64,000 nucleotides of DNA from Drosophila persimilis (GCF_003286085.1 NW_020825312.1:3658001-3722000); one strand, 5' to 3'; numbered from the stretch's first letter, positions 38,353 through 47,140 are shown. A program made the numbers and translations. Notes: generated by a model from the letters alone, not told the origin.

Positions 38353-39023
38353 TTTATACCCGATACTCAAAATGAGTATTGGGGTATATTAGATTTGTGG
38401 TAAAAGTGTATGTGTGTAACGTCCAGAAGGAATCGTTTCCGACTCCATAAAGTATATATATTCTTGATCAGCATCAATAGCCGAGTCGATTGAGCCATGT
38501 CTGTCTGTCCGTCCGTCCGTCTGTCCGTCTGTCCGTCCGTCCGTCTGTCCGTCTGTCCGTCTGTCCGTCCCCTTCAGCGCCTAATGCTCAAAGACTATAA
38601 GAGCTAGAGCAACGATGTTTTGGATCCAGACTTCTGTGATATGTCACTGCTCCAAAAATATTTCAAAATTTCGCCCCACCCCCTTCCGCCCACACAAAGG
38701 ACGAAAATCTGTTGCATCCACAATATTGCAAATTCGAGTAAACTAAAAACGCAGAATCATAGAGAATGACCATATCTATCCGGTTGCCGAATCTGGATCA
38801 GATCGGATCATTTTTGTAGCCAAAAGGAACAAATCAATTTGCAGTGGCTACGCAGCGCCCGACGTCACGCTCAGACTGATTTTCTGTCTCTCTCGCACGC
38901 ACTCTTTGTCGTGTCGTTTAATATTAGCGGCGTCTGCCGGAGGAGAGCCATACTGACTTAGTATCGGGTATAACTGTAGAGTTGCGGTGTCCGCAGCAAC
39001 TCACAACGTTCCCCCTCGTTAGA
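38353..39023 (+). mobile_element. DINE-1/INE-1 element, well-preserved copy
   Basis: It starts TTTTTATACCCGATACTCAA and carries the family core nearly unchanged: GAGTATTGGGGTATATTAGA, AACGTCCAGAAGGAATCGTT, CCATAAAGTATATATATTCT, GATCAGCATCAATAGCCGAG. A GTCCGTCT microsatellite lies at about 38502-38572. The middle holds the TTTCGCCCCACCCCCTTCCG block. The end has AGTATCGGGTATAACTGTAG and AACGTTCCCCCTCG. It lies about 300 bp upstream of the start codon of the gene at 37065-38054. It is the fullest of the three copies in the window. Confidence 0.92.
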
Positions 39024-39717
39024 CTTTATATTTCTAAGATCGGCCCGAAGGAAGGCCAGGCAAAAAAAGGGATCCAAAGAAAAACACTCAGGCGAGATTC
39101 CATCAAGTAAGTCTCAGATACAAAAAAAAAATACAATACACGTACATAGATATTTTTGTCGATATATGTAGTATATATCGTACATATGCCTATGGTACAT
39201 ACATATGTACATGCGTTAACTTGGTGACAGGCAGTGTATTTAATGAGCTTTCTACGGCACGTGATTATTGGGCAAAGATGTACGTGTACAGTTCAGTAGC
39301 AAACTGTGACGACATCCTCCCTTGGTTGCGGACAGGTGTGGTGCATCAACCATACCGCATCCGCATGGGTGTACCAGCGTGTGTGACTTCCATCCACATA
39401 TTCAAACTTGTTGTTTTTTGCTGCTTTTAGAGCACTTTACCCACATGTTTCTGGCTGTTTTCGTATACAAGTATAAGTAGTCGTATGTCGCGCATGGTTA
39501 CACGGGTATGTACTTCCATGTATTTATGTAAATTCATGCAGTCAGCTACTCGTACCTTTTTAAATTTTTAAATATATTTATGTATATGCAGAACACTTGC
39601 TGGCAAGACCAGGAAAGACCGAACAGAGAGTGCTTCCTAGAGCAAACTCACTGATTAACTCTGATTCAATTCTGTATACTGTTATTTTATTTAGAGATCA
39701 ATATATCGATTTAGGGA
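39024..39717. other. AT-rich non-coding interval
   Basis: No gene is supported. It contains ATATATCG/TACATATG palindromic words at about 39160-39210 and poly(A) runs. Confidence 0.45.
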
Positions 39718-39912
39718 TCACTTTTTATGGCTGGAGATTCTCTGGGCTCGCTGCTCGCCACAGATGGCTACCTCAAAGTCAATTTGATTGCGCAGACAAT
39801 TGAGCAGGTCCATGACTCCATCGACGATGTCGTCCACGGTGAGGGGACGACACTCGGCTATCATCACTGCCAGGACGATGGGTATATAGACGTCCCTGCG
39901 GTTCGACTCCAT
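39718..39912 (-). CDS. Mini-gene copy A, 64 aa, tandem paralogue of 40320-40514
   Basis: A single-exon frame from ATG 39912 (TTTCAATGGA) to the stop at 39718. The same-length protein at 40320-40514 matches in order: MES, RKDV/RRDV, IP-VLAVM-A, RP, D-IVDG-M-LL, LR. Similarity extends into the DNA upstream of the start (GGAAAATAAAACGGA against GGAAAATAAAACCGA) and downstream (GTGATCCYTAAA), so the pair arose by tandem duplication of a roughly 600-bp unit. The product is predicted to be mainly helical, with a hydrophobic N-terminal half, an acidic middle (DDIVDGVMDLL) and a basic tail. It might be a small winged-helix-like or dimerisation module. That is only an impression. I do not recognise it. 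Confidence 0.55.
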   Translation of the reverse strand: MESNRRDVYIPIVLAVMIAECRPLTVDDIVDGVMDLLNCLRNQIDFEVAICGEQRAQRISSHKK

Positions 39913-40319
39913 TGAAAGTTCTCTTTTTTAACTGAGCTGAGAATTTCTGGAAAATAAAACGGAGTGTTGTTTTCGGTTCGGAAGATACGATAAACTGAAA
40001 AGCTACGCCTGGATTCAACGCTTAGTTGACAAGCGGCGCCCAGGACACTTCCTTTTTAACTTTCTCCGCCCGGAAAATGTACCCACGTGTTACTAGTTCT
40101 TCTGGTGAATGTAAGGACACCTGCATATACATACATATGTACGTATGTTTGTTGGGGAACAGAAAGTGGTTTGTGGTAGTCTTAGGGCTTATGGAAAACT
40201 TAGAAAAAAAATGTACATATGTATGTATGAATATTCCTGTATGTTTTATTCTACATATGTATATACTGTTATTCTTATTGAATATTGAATTTTGTTCAAA
40301 AAATTGATTGCTTTAAGGA

Positions 40320-40514
40320 TCACTTTCTAATCCCAGAGTTACTCCGGGCTCGACGACAGTCCCCAGAGGCCCCCTCAAAGTGCATATTATCGCGCAAAGA
40401 GCTGAGCAGCTCCATAATTCCATCGACGATCTCGTCCAAAGAGATGGGACGACTGTGTGCGACCATCACGGCCAGGACGAGGGGTATGAAGACGTCTTTG
40501 CGGCTCGACTCCAT
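40320..40514 (-). CDS. Mini-gene copy B, 64 aa, tandem paralogue of 39718-39912
   Basis: From ATG 40514 (TTTCAATGGA) to the stop at 40320, with exactly the same length as copy A. The N-terminal 45 residues are about 60% identical to copy A, with mostly conservative changes (I/L, V/M, D/E). The C-terminal 18 residues have diverged freely (GDCRRARSNSGIRK here). Conserved length and conservative substitutions in the first two thirds suggest selection on the protein rather than chance. A TATCGATA motif lies at 40877-40884, about 360 bp upstream. There are no introns, signal peptide or known motifs. Confidence 0.57.
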   Translation of the reverse strand: MESSRKDVFIPLVLAVMVAHSRPISLDEIVDGIMELLSSLRDNMHFEGASGDCRRARSNSGIRK

Positions 40515-40876
40515 TGAAATTTGTGCGTCTGATTTTAACTAAAAATTTTCGGGAAAATAAAACCGAACGTTACTTTTGATTTGGATGATGCGAGAAACTG
40601 AAATGCTTCTATGCTCTATGCTCATGCCAGGAATTTATGACATATTCCGTTGACAAGCGCCGGCAGGACCACTTCAATTGTGGTGTGTATACAGTTTCGA
40701 TGGAATGAGGCTCCCCCAGCGAGCTATGGAAAAATTCAATTTGAAAAACTGTCAGTGTCACTTGTCAGTTGGTGGTCACACTCCCGACTCGCCTTCTACT
40801 ATTGTGCTCTGCCTTTGGTTAAGAGTACATAACAACATTCAAGCCACTTCTGCTCCTGTGTGGTGCATTTTCGGAA

Positions 40877-40884
40877 TATCGATA
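40877..40884. promoter_or_regulatory. DREF-type motif TATCGATA
   Basis: A perfect TATCGATA upstream of mini-gene copy B. An equivalent motif in the copy A upstream region is weaker (TACGATAA near 39986). Confidence 0.35.
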
Positions 40885-40889
40885 CGACG

Positions 40890-41060
40890 CGTCGTCAGTG
40901 GCAGTGGATGTGGCAGTGGCAGTGGGAGTGGCAATATGGATGTGGAGATACATTTCATATGCAAATTGCTCGCAACTCAGAGACGGGCAAGACAATAACA
41001 AAGACATACCACACATATGCAAATAAGCAGTGGCAGTGGAAGTGGCCGTAGTGCCAGTAA
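40890..41060. repeat. Decayed GTGGCA hexamer repeats
   Basis: GTGGCAGTGGCAGTGGGAGT-type runs at about 40897-40935 and again near 41029-41070. They are a simple repeat in non-coding DNA. Confidence 0.65.
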
Positions 41061-41070
41061 TGGCAGTGGA

Positions 41071-42511
41071 GCTGCCCCTCCAGGCAGAAAGAAAATGGAA
41101 TCGTATCCATAAATCAGACAACATCAGAGTGCAGAGAGTTTTCGGTTTATTTCATTTCATCAGAATATTGTATAAACTGAATTGAACTGCAGAACCTTCC
41201 TTTTTTGGAACTACTGCGTTCTAAGACTTGGTTTTTCTTGTTATTTTTACAGTACGATAAGCGTAGAAACCGATTCAAAAAGTGGTCCGTAGAAAACGAT
41301 TAAAAAGTGGTCCGTTTCTGATCCAATAGTTCAAGGGGCGATCTTCTTTGCCATTCAACTCCTCATATTGCACAATGCCTCATATATATTTAAGTGCAGC
41401 AGCTTTTCAGCAAACATTAAAGTGTCGGCTTTCATCTCTGTGTAAACATTAGAGGTCTGCATTGGAGGTCTGTGTGAATGGCCAAAAACCGGCAGTCGAA
41501 TTAAAAACGCGCAAAATCAATTGAGTGAATTTGAATGCCACTCCGATAGAGTTTGAGTGCGATGACGTATAGCTCAATACGTTATTGTTAGCATTTTGCG
41601 ACTTTAGGGAATGATTTCTAGAATACAACACGCAAATGCCTTGGATGTGTGTGTACATTCGAAATATACCCATATGCAATACAAATGTATGTACATATTC
41701 ATACATTATTATGCATTATTGTTGTCAGCATTTTTCGTAAAAGAGTCTGATTTGATATACATACATATGTATTTTCATATCTATGTGTGCAGAAATGTAC
41801 CTATTTATCTCCTATAGGAGTCCAAGCCTTCAGCAATTCTGTCTTCTTAATATTTTTCCATTCGAACCTTAATATAATCATTTTCCCGCGCAAGAAACAC
41901 TAATTATGTGCATGTTTGATATGAATCCTAGTTCTAGATAAAAGACATACGAATTTGGAAAACTACTTATGACCGGTGGAGTCGGATAGATCGGCCAGAG
42001 CGTGTGTAACATTCAAAAAACTTGTCACGAATTGAATGAGTTAAATGAGGCGCTGAAAGAATGCATTCGTTTGGACTTATGTATGTATTGAATGGAGTGA
42101 GTTTCGGGTGAGATCGCCTTCGGGTCTGGACTACTCGACGCTCAGTCCATATTTCAGTTCTCTTGAAGTCGACGGATCGGAAGTATTAAAAGTCTCGGCT
42201 CTTATCGGTCACAGTGATTCATATAAATAGTTACAAGTATGTACATATCTACCAAGATATGTAGGTATGTAAATAAATACATAGAGAATATATCGGACAT
42301 GAGCAGTCCGACTCTACCGGCCACTGTTTCGAAATTCTTTGTTATTTTGTCTATTACTAGGATTTATCTCAAATATGTACATACATATGTATGTATATGT
42401 GTGTGTAGATATGTTTGTAATTCGTTGACGTAATACGGTTCTAATGGAAAAATATTGAGAAGAAACAATAACTAAAGTCTTGGATATAATAATGTAATAA
42501 TAATGTATGTA
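41071..42511. other. AT-rich non-coding interval
   Basis: No gene is supported. A roughly 23-bp duplication (cores AAAAAGTGGTCCGT) lies at about 41272-41326. TACATACATATGTA-type palindromes lie near 41685, 41757, 42240 and 42375. Confidence 0.45.
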
Positions 42512-43271
42512 CAGTCAAGGAAAAAAGTCAACATACAGCACCGATTTTTCAATATTTCGGGTTTTCGCAATGAAAATTAAAAAAGTTGGTATGCCATTAT
42601 TTAGGACACTTAAAGTTATTATTATTTCAGAAAAAAAACTTAAACAAAAATTATGTATACTAAAGTAACAACAAAAAAACATAAAATGTTCACGGAAAAA
42701 AGTGTACATACAGCGTGGGAATTCCCTTTAATAATTCAAGAAATAGAAGGTAAAAAGGGAAATCCCCGACTATTTTGACGCCTAGCTTCATTGCGTATCA
42801 AGTGTGTTTACTGGCTGGAAAAAAGTATTATTGCTACTCTTTGGGACATTTTAGAAAGATTGGTTCGGAAATATAACATCAGCAGTCGGGAAAGCCTCAA
42901 AACCGCCCTCATTCGAAGTTCCGCCCACAACAACCGAAAATTTGGTGGCTTCGATGCCCCGACGACTACAGGCTGTAATAGATGCCAATGGTGGACCAAC
43001 CAAATATTAAAAGTATAAAAAGTATTAATATTAAGATGTCTTTGAGACTATAATACAAAAGCATTGAGGCTGTATGTACACTTTTTTCCGTGAACATTTT
43101 ATGTTTTTTTGTTGTAACTTTAGTATACATAATTTTTGTTTAAGTTTTTTTTCTGAAATAATAATAACTTTAAGTGTCCTAAATAATGGCATACCAACTT
43201 TTTTAATTTTCATTGCGAAAACCCGAAATATTGAAAAATCAGTGCTGTATGTTGACTTTTTTCCTTGACTG
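42512..43271. mobile_element. Tc1/mariner-type element, internally deleted, 203-bp terminal inverted repeats
   Basis: The element is flanked by TA dinucleotides (42510-42511 and 43272-43273), the target duplication typical of Tc1/mariner. Both ends begin CAGTCAAGGAAAAAAGTC. The inverted repeats, 42512-42714 and 43069-43271, have equal length. In the parts I compared they differ at only two positions (ACC/ACT near the tip and GTAACA/GTTACA inside). The 354-bp centre holds only the C-terminal remnant of a Tc1 transposase. Near-identical ends suggest recent insertion or ongoing conversion. The element is non-autonomous and would need transposase from another copy. Confidence 0.93.
42791..43015 (+). 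pseudogene. Tc1 transposase C-terminal remnant
   Basis: The first part reads ILERLVRKYNISSRESLK in one frame. After a shift near 42915-42925 the last part reads TTENLVASMPRRLQAVIDAN in another, ending in a TAA stop. This matches the usual C-terminal end of Tc1-family transposases (the region after the last catalytic acidic residue). The DNA-binding domain and catalytic core are absent, so it is a dead fragment. Confidence 0.85.
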
Positions 43272-43473
43272 TATATGTACATACATTTGTATTGCACATG
43301 GGTATCCCTGCAGTACCGGTCATTAATGACTCAGCTGCTGACACGTCGATGACAGCGTCACTACCCCCGATGACATATGTAGTTGATGACCGGCCATACG
43401 CTGAGCTGATGACATTAACATGGAGATGTCCTAGGGCATAATCGATGACATTGTCATCGAGCATTGCCGAAAA

Positions 43474-43711
43474 ATCATGCATTTAATAAGCGATGATTTT
43501 TCGGAAAAAATCATGCACTTAATAAGTGATGATTTTTTGGCTTAAATCATCGCTTATTAAATGCATGATTTTTGCCTAAATATCATGCACATAATAAGCG
43601 ATGATTTTTACCTAAAAATCATGCATTTTATAAGCGATGATTTAAGCCAAAAAATCATCACTTATTAAGTGCATGATTTCTACATAAATATCATGCACAT
43701 AATAAGCGAGC
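43474..43711. repeat. Array of seven palindromic 24-bp units, containing a 66-bp-arm inverted repeat
   Basis: The unit is ATCATGCAYTTAATAAGYGATGAT with small variations. It occurs seven times in mixed orientation (two forward, one reverse, two forward, one reverse, one forward). Within it, 43508-43573 and 43614-43679 are inverted copies 66 bp long with one mismatch that I could find, separated by 40 bp. The array lies inside the element at 43305-44346. Confidence 0.9.
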
Positions 43712-44173
43712 CAAGCCACACAAATAAGGGTTACTTTTTGTTGTTTGTTTTGCTGCTGGACTGCTCAAAAATTGCAATTTCATGCCCACCGCAGATTATA
43801 ACAATTTAATTCGCTAATACGGATTTATATTCTATTTCTTTATTCTTCTTTTATTCCCGAGCATAAGAGAAGAATAAAGAAATATAATGTGAATGCAGCG
43901 AAACATTAATATAATTTGAACACCGTTTTTCCATAAATTTAACTTTTTATACAATTGAGATTTTTTTTATTTAACACGCGCACAACACATATTATTAATT
44001 AATTCAAAACTGCACTTACCTGATAATAATAATAATCGCAGATTAATAATTAATAATCACTTATTAAAACTCCAGATTAATAATCACTTTTTAGAACTCC
44101 GTCTGACAATTGCAATTAGCAAAAAGAACAAAGCAAAAGAGTTCTGTCGACGCAGGCGCAAAGAAAACGAACA

Positions 44174-44180
44174 TATAAAA
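44174..44180 (+). promoter_or_regulatory. TATA box inside the transposon, pointing at the 44440 gene
   Basis: TATAAAA with a potential start near 44204-44212 (CACGGTCGGCAG). It faces the start codon at 44440. A transcript from here would cross the transposon end and carry a short upstream frame (ATG ACA TTG TAG near 44297). Confidence 0.4.
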
Positions 44181-44439
44181 CGAAGTTCTCTGCTACTGCG
44201 CACGGTCGGCAGAACCGAATTACGTTCGGCACGCGCGGAAAAGAAAGAAACAAAAGAAAAAACAAAGGGTTCGATTTGGCTGGCGTCAACGCCTCGATGA
44301 CATTGTAGATGACATTCGTCATCGCTCAATGCTGGTACTGCAGGGATATATTTCGATTGCACACACACACACATCCAAAGCATTTACGTGTTTTATTCTG
44401 GAACTCATTCCCTAAAACAAGCCATTAAATTCCAGAACT

Positions 44440-45318
44440 ATGTCGGCAGTTATTGGACCGAAATTCATATTGGATTTTGAAAAGCTGAAGGAGGCATTCG
44501 CTGAGATTTGTCCGGACTTTGGTGAGGAGCCCAGCTATGAAGTGGCTAGTGCGGCTCGCCGCTTTGCCGAGCAAGTGATCTTTTCGTACAGCAAGCAGGC
44601 CAGAACAGCGAAGGCCGAGAAGAAGGACAAGACATGGATCATACGGTTGGACATGAAGAACGAAGAGGGAATTGAAATGAAAAATGAGGTGCACATACTG
44701 ACGCACTTCCTTCGGGAGCCGCTGATGACCCAGCCATTTGTGATGCGCAACCAGCTGCTGATCACATTCAAGCAGGCTAGTCTGCTAGCGGTGCACAAGT
44801 ACTGTCAGCTAGTGCCGCATCTGGTGAAGCGCGGGGAGACAGTGCTCACTCCACTGGCTGGAGCAGTGTTCGCCAAGGACGACATGCCGAAGCTGGCAGA
44901 GGCGCTCGGGGAGCCTCTCGCCGAAGTGGTCATGGCTGTCATCAGCAGCTGCCAGACGGACGGCTACTACTTGGAGCACAGTCGCTGTCATATCGCTATG
45001 GTGGCACTGGTAAAGACTGTCGCCGATTTCAAAATGCGTGCCTCGATTGTCAAGAAGACCATCAAAATGTACAAGCGTCACGGCAAGGAGTTCGACATGG
45101 ACAAATTTAAGGTCTGGAGTACATTTCAGCGCCGCTCTACTCCGGCCTCCAGTAGGAGCTCCACTGTCACAGACGGAGACGAGTACGATAAGTTGGCCGA
45201 GCAGGTTCTGGCCTTCCAACTGAGCAGCAAGAACGAGGGGGAGGCAAACCAGACGATAGTAAGACCCAAGCCTCCTATGAAATGTGCAGCCAACTTTAAG
45301 TTCCCCAAAACAAACTAA
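44440..45318 (+). CDS. Unrecognised gene, 292 aa; paralogue of the gene at 37065-38054
   Basis: A single-exon frame from ATG 44440 to TAA 45318. It shares its core with the 329-aa protein on the other strand: FEKLKEAFAEICPDFG near residues 13-28, TFKQASLLAV near 106-115, LTPLAGAVF near 136-144, and SSCQTDGYYLEHSRCHIAMV near 168-187. A Lys-rich region then ends in KMYKRHGKEF. The core is mixed helix and strand with conserved Cys and His, but the spacing does not match any zinc finger I know. The tail is Ser/Thr- and Glu-rich. There is no signal peptide or membrane helix. A transposon ends 93 bp upstream, so the promoter is either within that short leader or supplied by the transposon. AATAAA-type signals occur near 45527. 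The gene converges with the one at 45677-46609. Confidence 0.82.
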   Translation: MSAVIGPKFILDFEKLKEAFAEICPDFGEEPSYEVASAARRFAEQVIFSYSKQARTAKAEKKDKTWIIRLDMKNEEGIEMKNEVHILTHFLREPLMTQPFVMRNQLLITFKQASLLAVHKYCQLVPHLVKRGETVLTPLAGAVFAKDDMPKLAEALGEPLAEVVMAVISSCQTDGYYLEHSRCHIAMVALVKTVADFKMRASIVKKTIKMYKRHGKEFDMDKFKVWSTFQRRSTPASSRSSTVTDGDEYDKLAEQVLAFQLSSKNEGEANQTIVRPKPPMKCAANFKFPKTN

Positions 45319-45676
45319 ATGTGAAATTGCCATCATCTCTTAACTGGATTCAAGCAACTATTCGAGCACTGTCTCTCTGTTTGTGGTACAAAAAATCGCA
45401 TATACATTATACATATGTACATAGGTGGTACTGCCATCTGAAAATAATATCAAATTTATATCTTTTTCTTACATATATTTCATATAAGCATAGCTCTACG
45501 TAATTCCTGAGCTGCCAGAGGCGCAAATAAAGGAAATGGTTTCTTAACAAACCAATAAAAATAATAAAAAAAAAATACCTTCCCGAGTATTTTCGTCATT
45601 TAAAATTAAAACGTAATTCTATACAGCGATTTGTTTTGGAAACAAGCATTCGAATAGAGAACATAATTTGTGGTTC

Positions 45677-46609
45677 TCATTGCTGTTTTGGCGGCAATAA
45701 GGGGCGTTTCGATTTCTTAACTACTTGCGACAGTCTGATGCGTTGACTCTCCATGTGGGTGATGAGTCCGACGGACTGCATAAACTCTTCCTTTGGACCC
45801 TCTTGTTTGACGGCGCTCTTCTCGATCTGGGGGATGCGCGCGCGGGCCAACGCTGCCTGTAGGTTGAGGCGGCTCTCCTTAACCACTGTGGTCGTGTAGG
45901 CATGCAGCGGCAATTTTGGGGTAGACATTGTAGTGTCGATGAAGTACTTCTGCATCAGAGCCTCCACTGTCGGTCGCTTCCCGACATATTGCGGCGTGAT
46001 CGCCAGCTTTTCAGCCACCACGAGCGGCACGATAGCCCCACTGATAATATCGTTTACCACTTGATCGTTGGGTTTCAGATCATGCTCGGCAAATGCCAAA
46101 CAGAAGCGATTTATGTCGTCCTGAAGGCGCATCAGCATATACTGGCACTCGGCATTAATCTCGCACAGTATGTCCTCAATTTCGTGCAAGTAGGTGTTCT
46201 TGATGACGGGATCCTGAAAGAACAAAAGCATAAGTTTGGTGTCCTTTGGTTTTGTAGAGCGGCAACAGGGGGCAGCTGTGTATGTACTTACGGCGTCCTT
46301 TTGCTCGTCGAAAACGCGTGAAATTGTCTGCAAAAGATCAGAAAATGGCGATTAGGAAACTGTGTACCTTCGTTTTGTCACAATTCCCATACACACCTGG
46401 TGCATCACCAGATACGTCTTCATGGCCCGCTGGCAGTAGGCAATATCGCTGACCACTATATCGGGAAACTTGTAGAATGTCCGAAGGTAATGTTCGAAGA
46501 AGCGATGCGCGCTTGGCATCGAGTTGGCTTTGCGCATTTTGATTAGGAATGCTCTTATTATCTCATAGCGCTCTTTCGGCGAGAAGTCGTTGAAGTTAAT
46601 TGACTCCAT
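45677..46609 (-). CDS. Unrecognised three-exon gene, 261 aa, with a 36-nt micro-exon
   Basis: On the minus strand the exons are 46609-46397, 46327-46292 and 46213-45677, all in phase 0 at GT-AG sites (GTGTGT/TTGCAG and GTAAGT/TTTCAG; introns of 69 and 78 bp). The start ATGGAGTC has an A-rich leader. The protein is predicted mostly helical. Residues 1-83 carry aromatic- and Arg-rich helices (RFFEHYLRTFYKF, CQRAMKTYLVMHQ). Residues 84-150 form a likely coiled-coil or helical bundle (HEIEDILCEINAECQYMLM). The C-terminal 90 residues are basic and Thr/Gln-rich, ending in KKSKRPLLPPKQQ, which could be a nuclear-localisation-type tail. There is no known domain. The layout resembles small kinetochore or chromatin adaptor proteins, but no homology is claimed. 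It converges with the gene at 44440-45318, with 358 bp between the stops. Confidence 0.75.
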
Positions 46610-46713
46610 TTTTATTGTATATTTCGTTTTCTTGATTAAATGCTACTTGTTTGTTTTCAGTGGGATGTGGATCACTTTGCCAACTATAATTTTAGCGAAC
46701 TTCAGCCGAACTG

Positions 46714-46974
46714 TCAATTATAGCTCTTATAACAATTAACTAACAATATAGCGGTGAAAACGTAAACAAAAAATAGTTCACAAAGGAAGGAAAAAGAGGG
46801 TATGGACAATGGGCAAAGCAGTCCAGAACACGCAACGCATGCAAGGTAAAATCCACCCCATTTGCCTAATATGCCTTTCGGCTTTTTGTCTTCAAGGTAT
46901 ATTGAGAGTGTTCGCCGAGGTGGGGTTCCTGTGAACTTTAAAATATGCCTTGGATGTTTTTGCCTCTCTTCCAT
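46714..46974 (-). CDS. Small two-helix membrane protein, 86 aa, unrecognised
   Basis: The frame runs from ATG 46974 to the stop at 46714. It stays open upstream to 47064, but the only ATG is at 46974. The product has a basic, hydrophilic N-terminus (residues 1-38, rich in Lys/Arg) and two hydrophobic segments, about 41-58 (GGFYLACVACSGLLCPLS) and 62-81. It ends in the short polar tail CYKSYN. This arrangement fits a small organelle-membrane or ER hairpin protein such as an accessory subunit of a larger complex. I do not recognise a family. Two DREF-type motifs lie 75-100 bp upstream, as in fly housekeeping promoters, which supports a real gene. It lies head-to-tail with the 45677-46609 gene, with about 105 bp between them. 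Confidence 0.55.
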   Translation of the reverse strand: MEERQKHPRHILKFTGTPPRRTLSIYLEDKKPKGILGKWGGFYLACVACSGLLCPLSIPSFSFLCELFFVYVFTAILLVNCYKSYN

Positions 46975-47048
46975 ACCCCTGTGAACAGACCATTCGATAT
47001 TACGCTCTACCGACTCATTTTTTCGTCGCAAGAGAGGAGCAGCGGTAC

Positions 47049-47075
47049 TATCGATATTTTTCACAGCGATCGATA
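47049..47075. promoter_or_regulatory. Paired DREF/BEAF-type motifs
   Basis: TATCGATA at 47049-47056 and GATCGATA at 47068-47075 lie just upstream of the small membrane-protein gene. Such paired sites mark constitutive promoters and boundary elements in flies. They could serve this gene or insulate the block from the gene-poor DNA to the right. Confidence 0.5.
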
Positions 47076-47140
47076 TTACTTAATTCAAAACTGATCGTTA
47101 GGTTTAAATTCAAATATTTAAATAAAATGTGCTAATTTTG

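Larger units (their letters stand above)
43305..44346. mobile_element. Second TA-flanked inverted-repeat element, about 1.04 kb
   Basis: The ends are TCCCTGCAGTACC (43305-43317) and its exact reverse complement GGTACTGCAGGGA (44334-44346), both flanked by TA. Behind the tips, both sides carry clustered GATGACA/TGTCATC words (43385-43460 and 44296-44325), the subterminal repeat pattern of DNA transposons. There is no transposase frame. The left part contains the palindromic array described separately; the right part carries a TATA box at 44174. I cannot name the family. TA flanks and short tips suggest a non-autonomous Tc1/mariner-like or MITE-like element. It begins only 31 bp after the end of the preceding Tc1 element. 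Confidence 0.75.

Noticed and set aside
42515-42709. 64-codon frame seen twice, on both strands of the Tc1 element
   Set aside because: It is the inverted repeat read in each direction. Not a gene.
43474-43711. Regularly spaced repeats that could suggest a CRISPR array
   Set aside because: Units are palindromic, in mixed orientation and within an animal transposon; spacers are short, not unique and not of even length.
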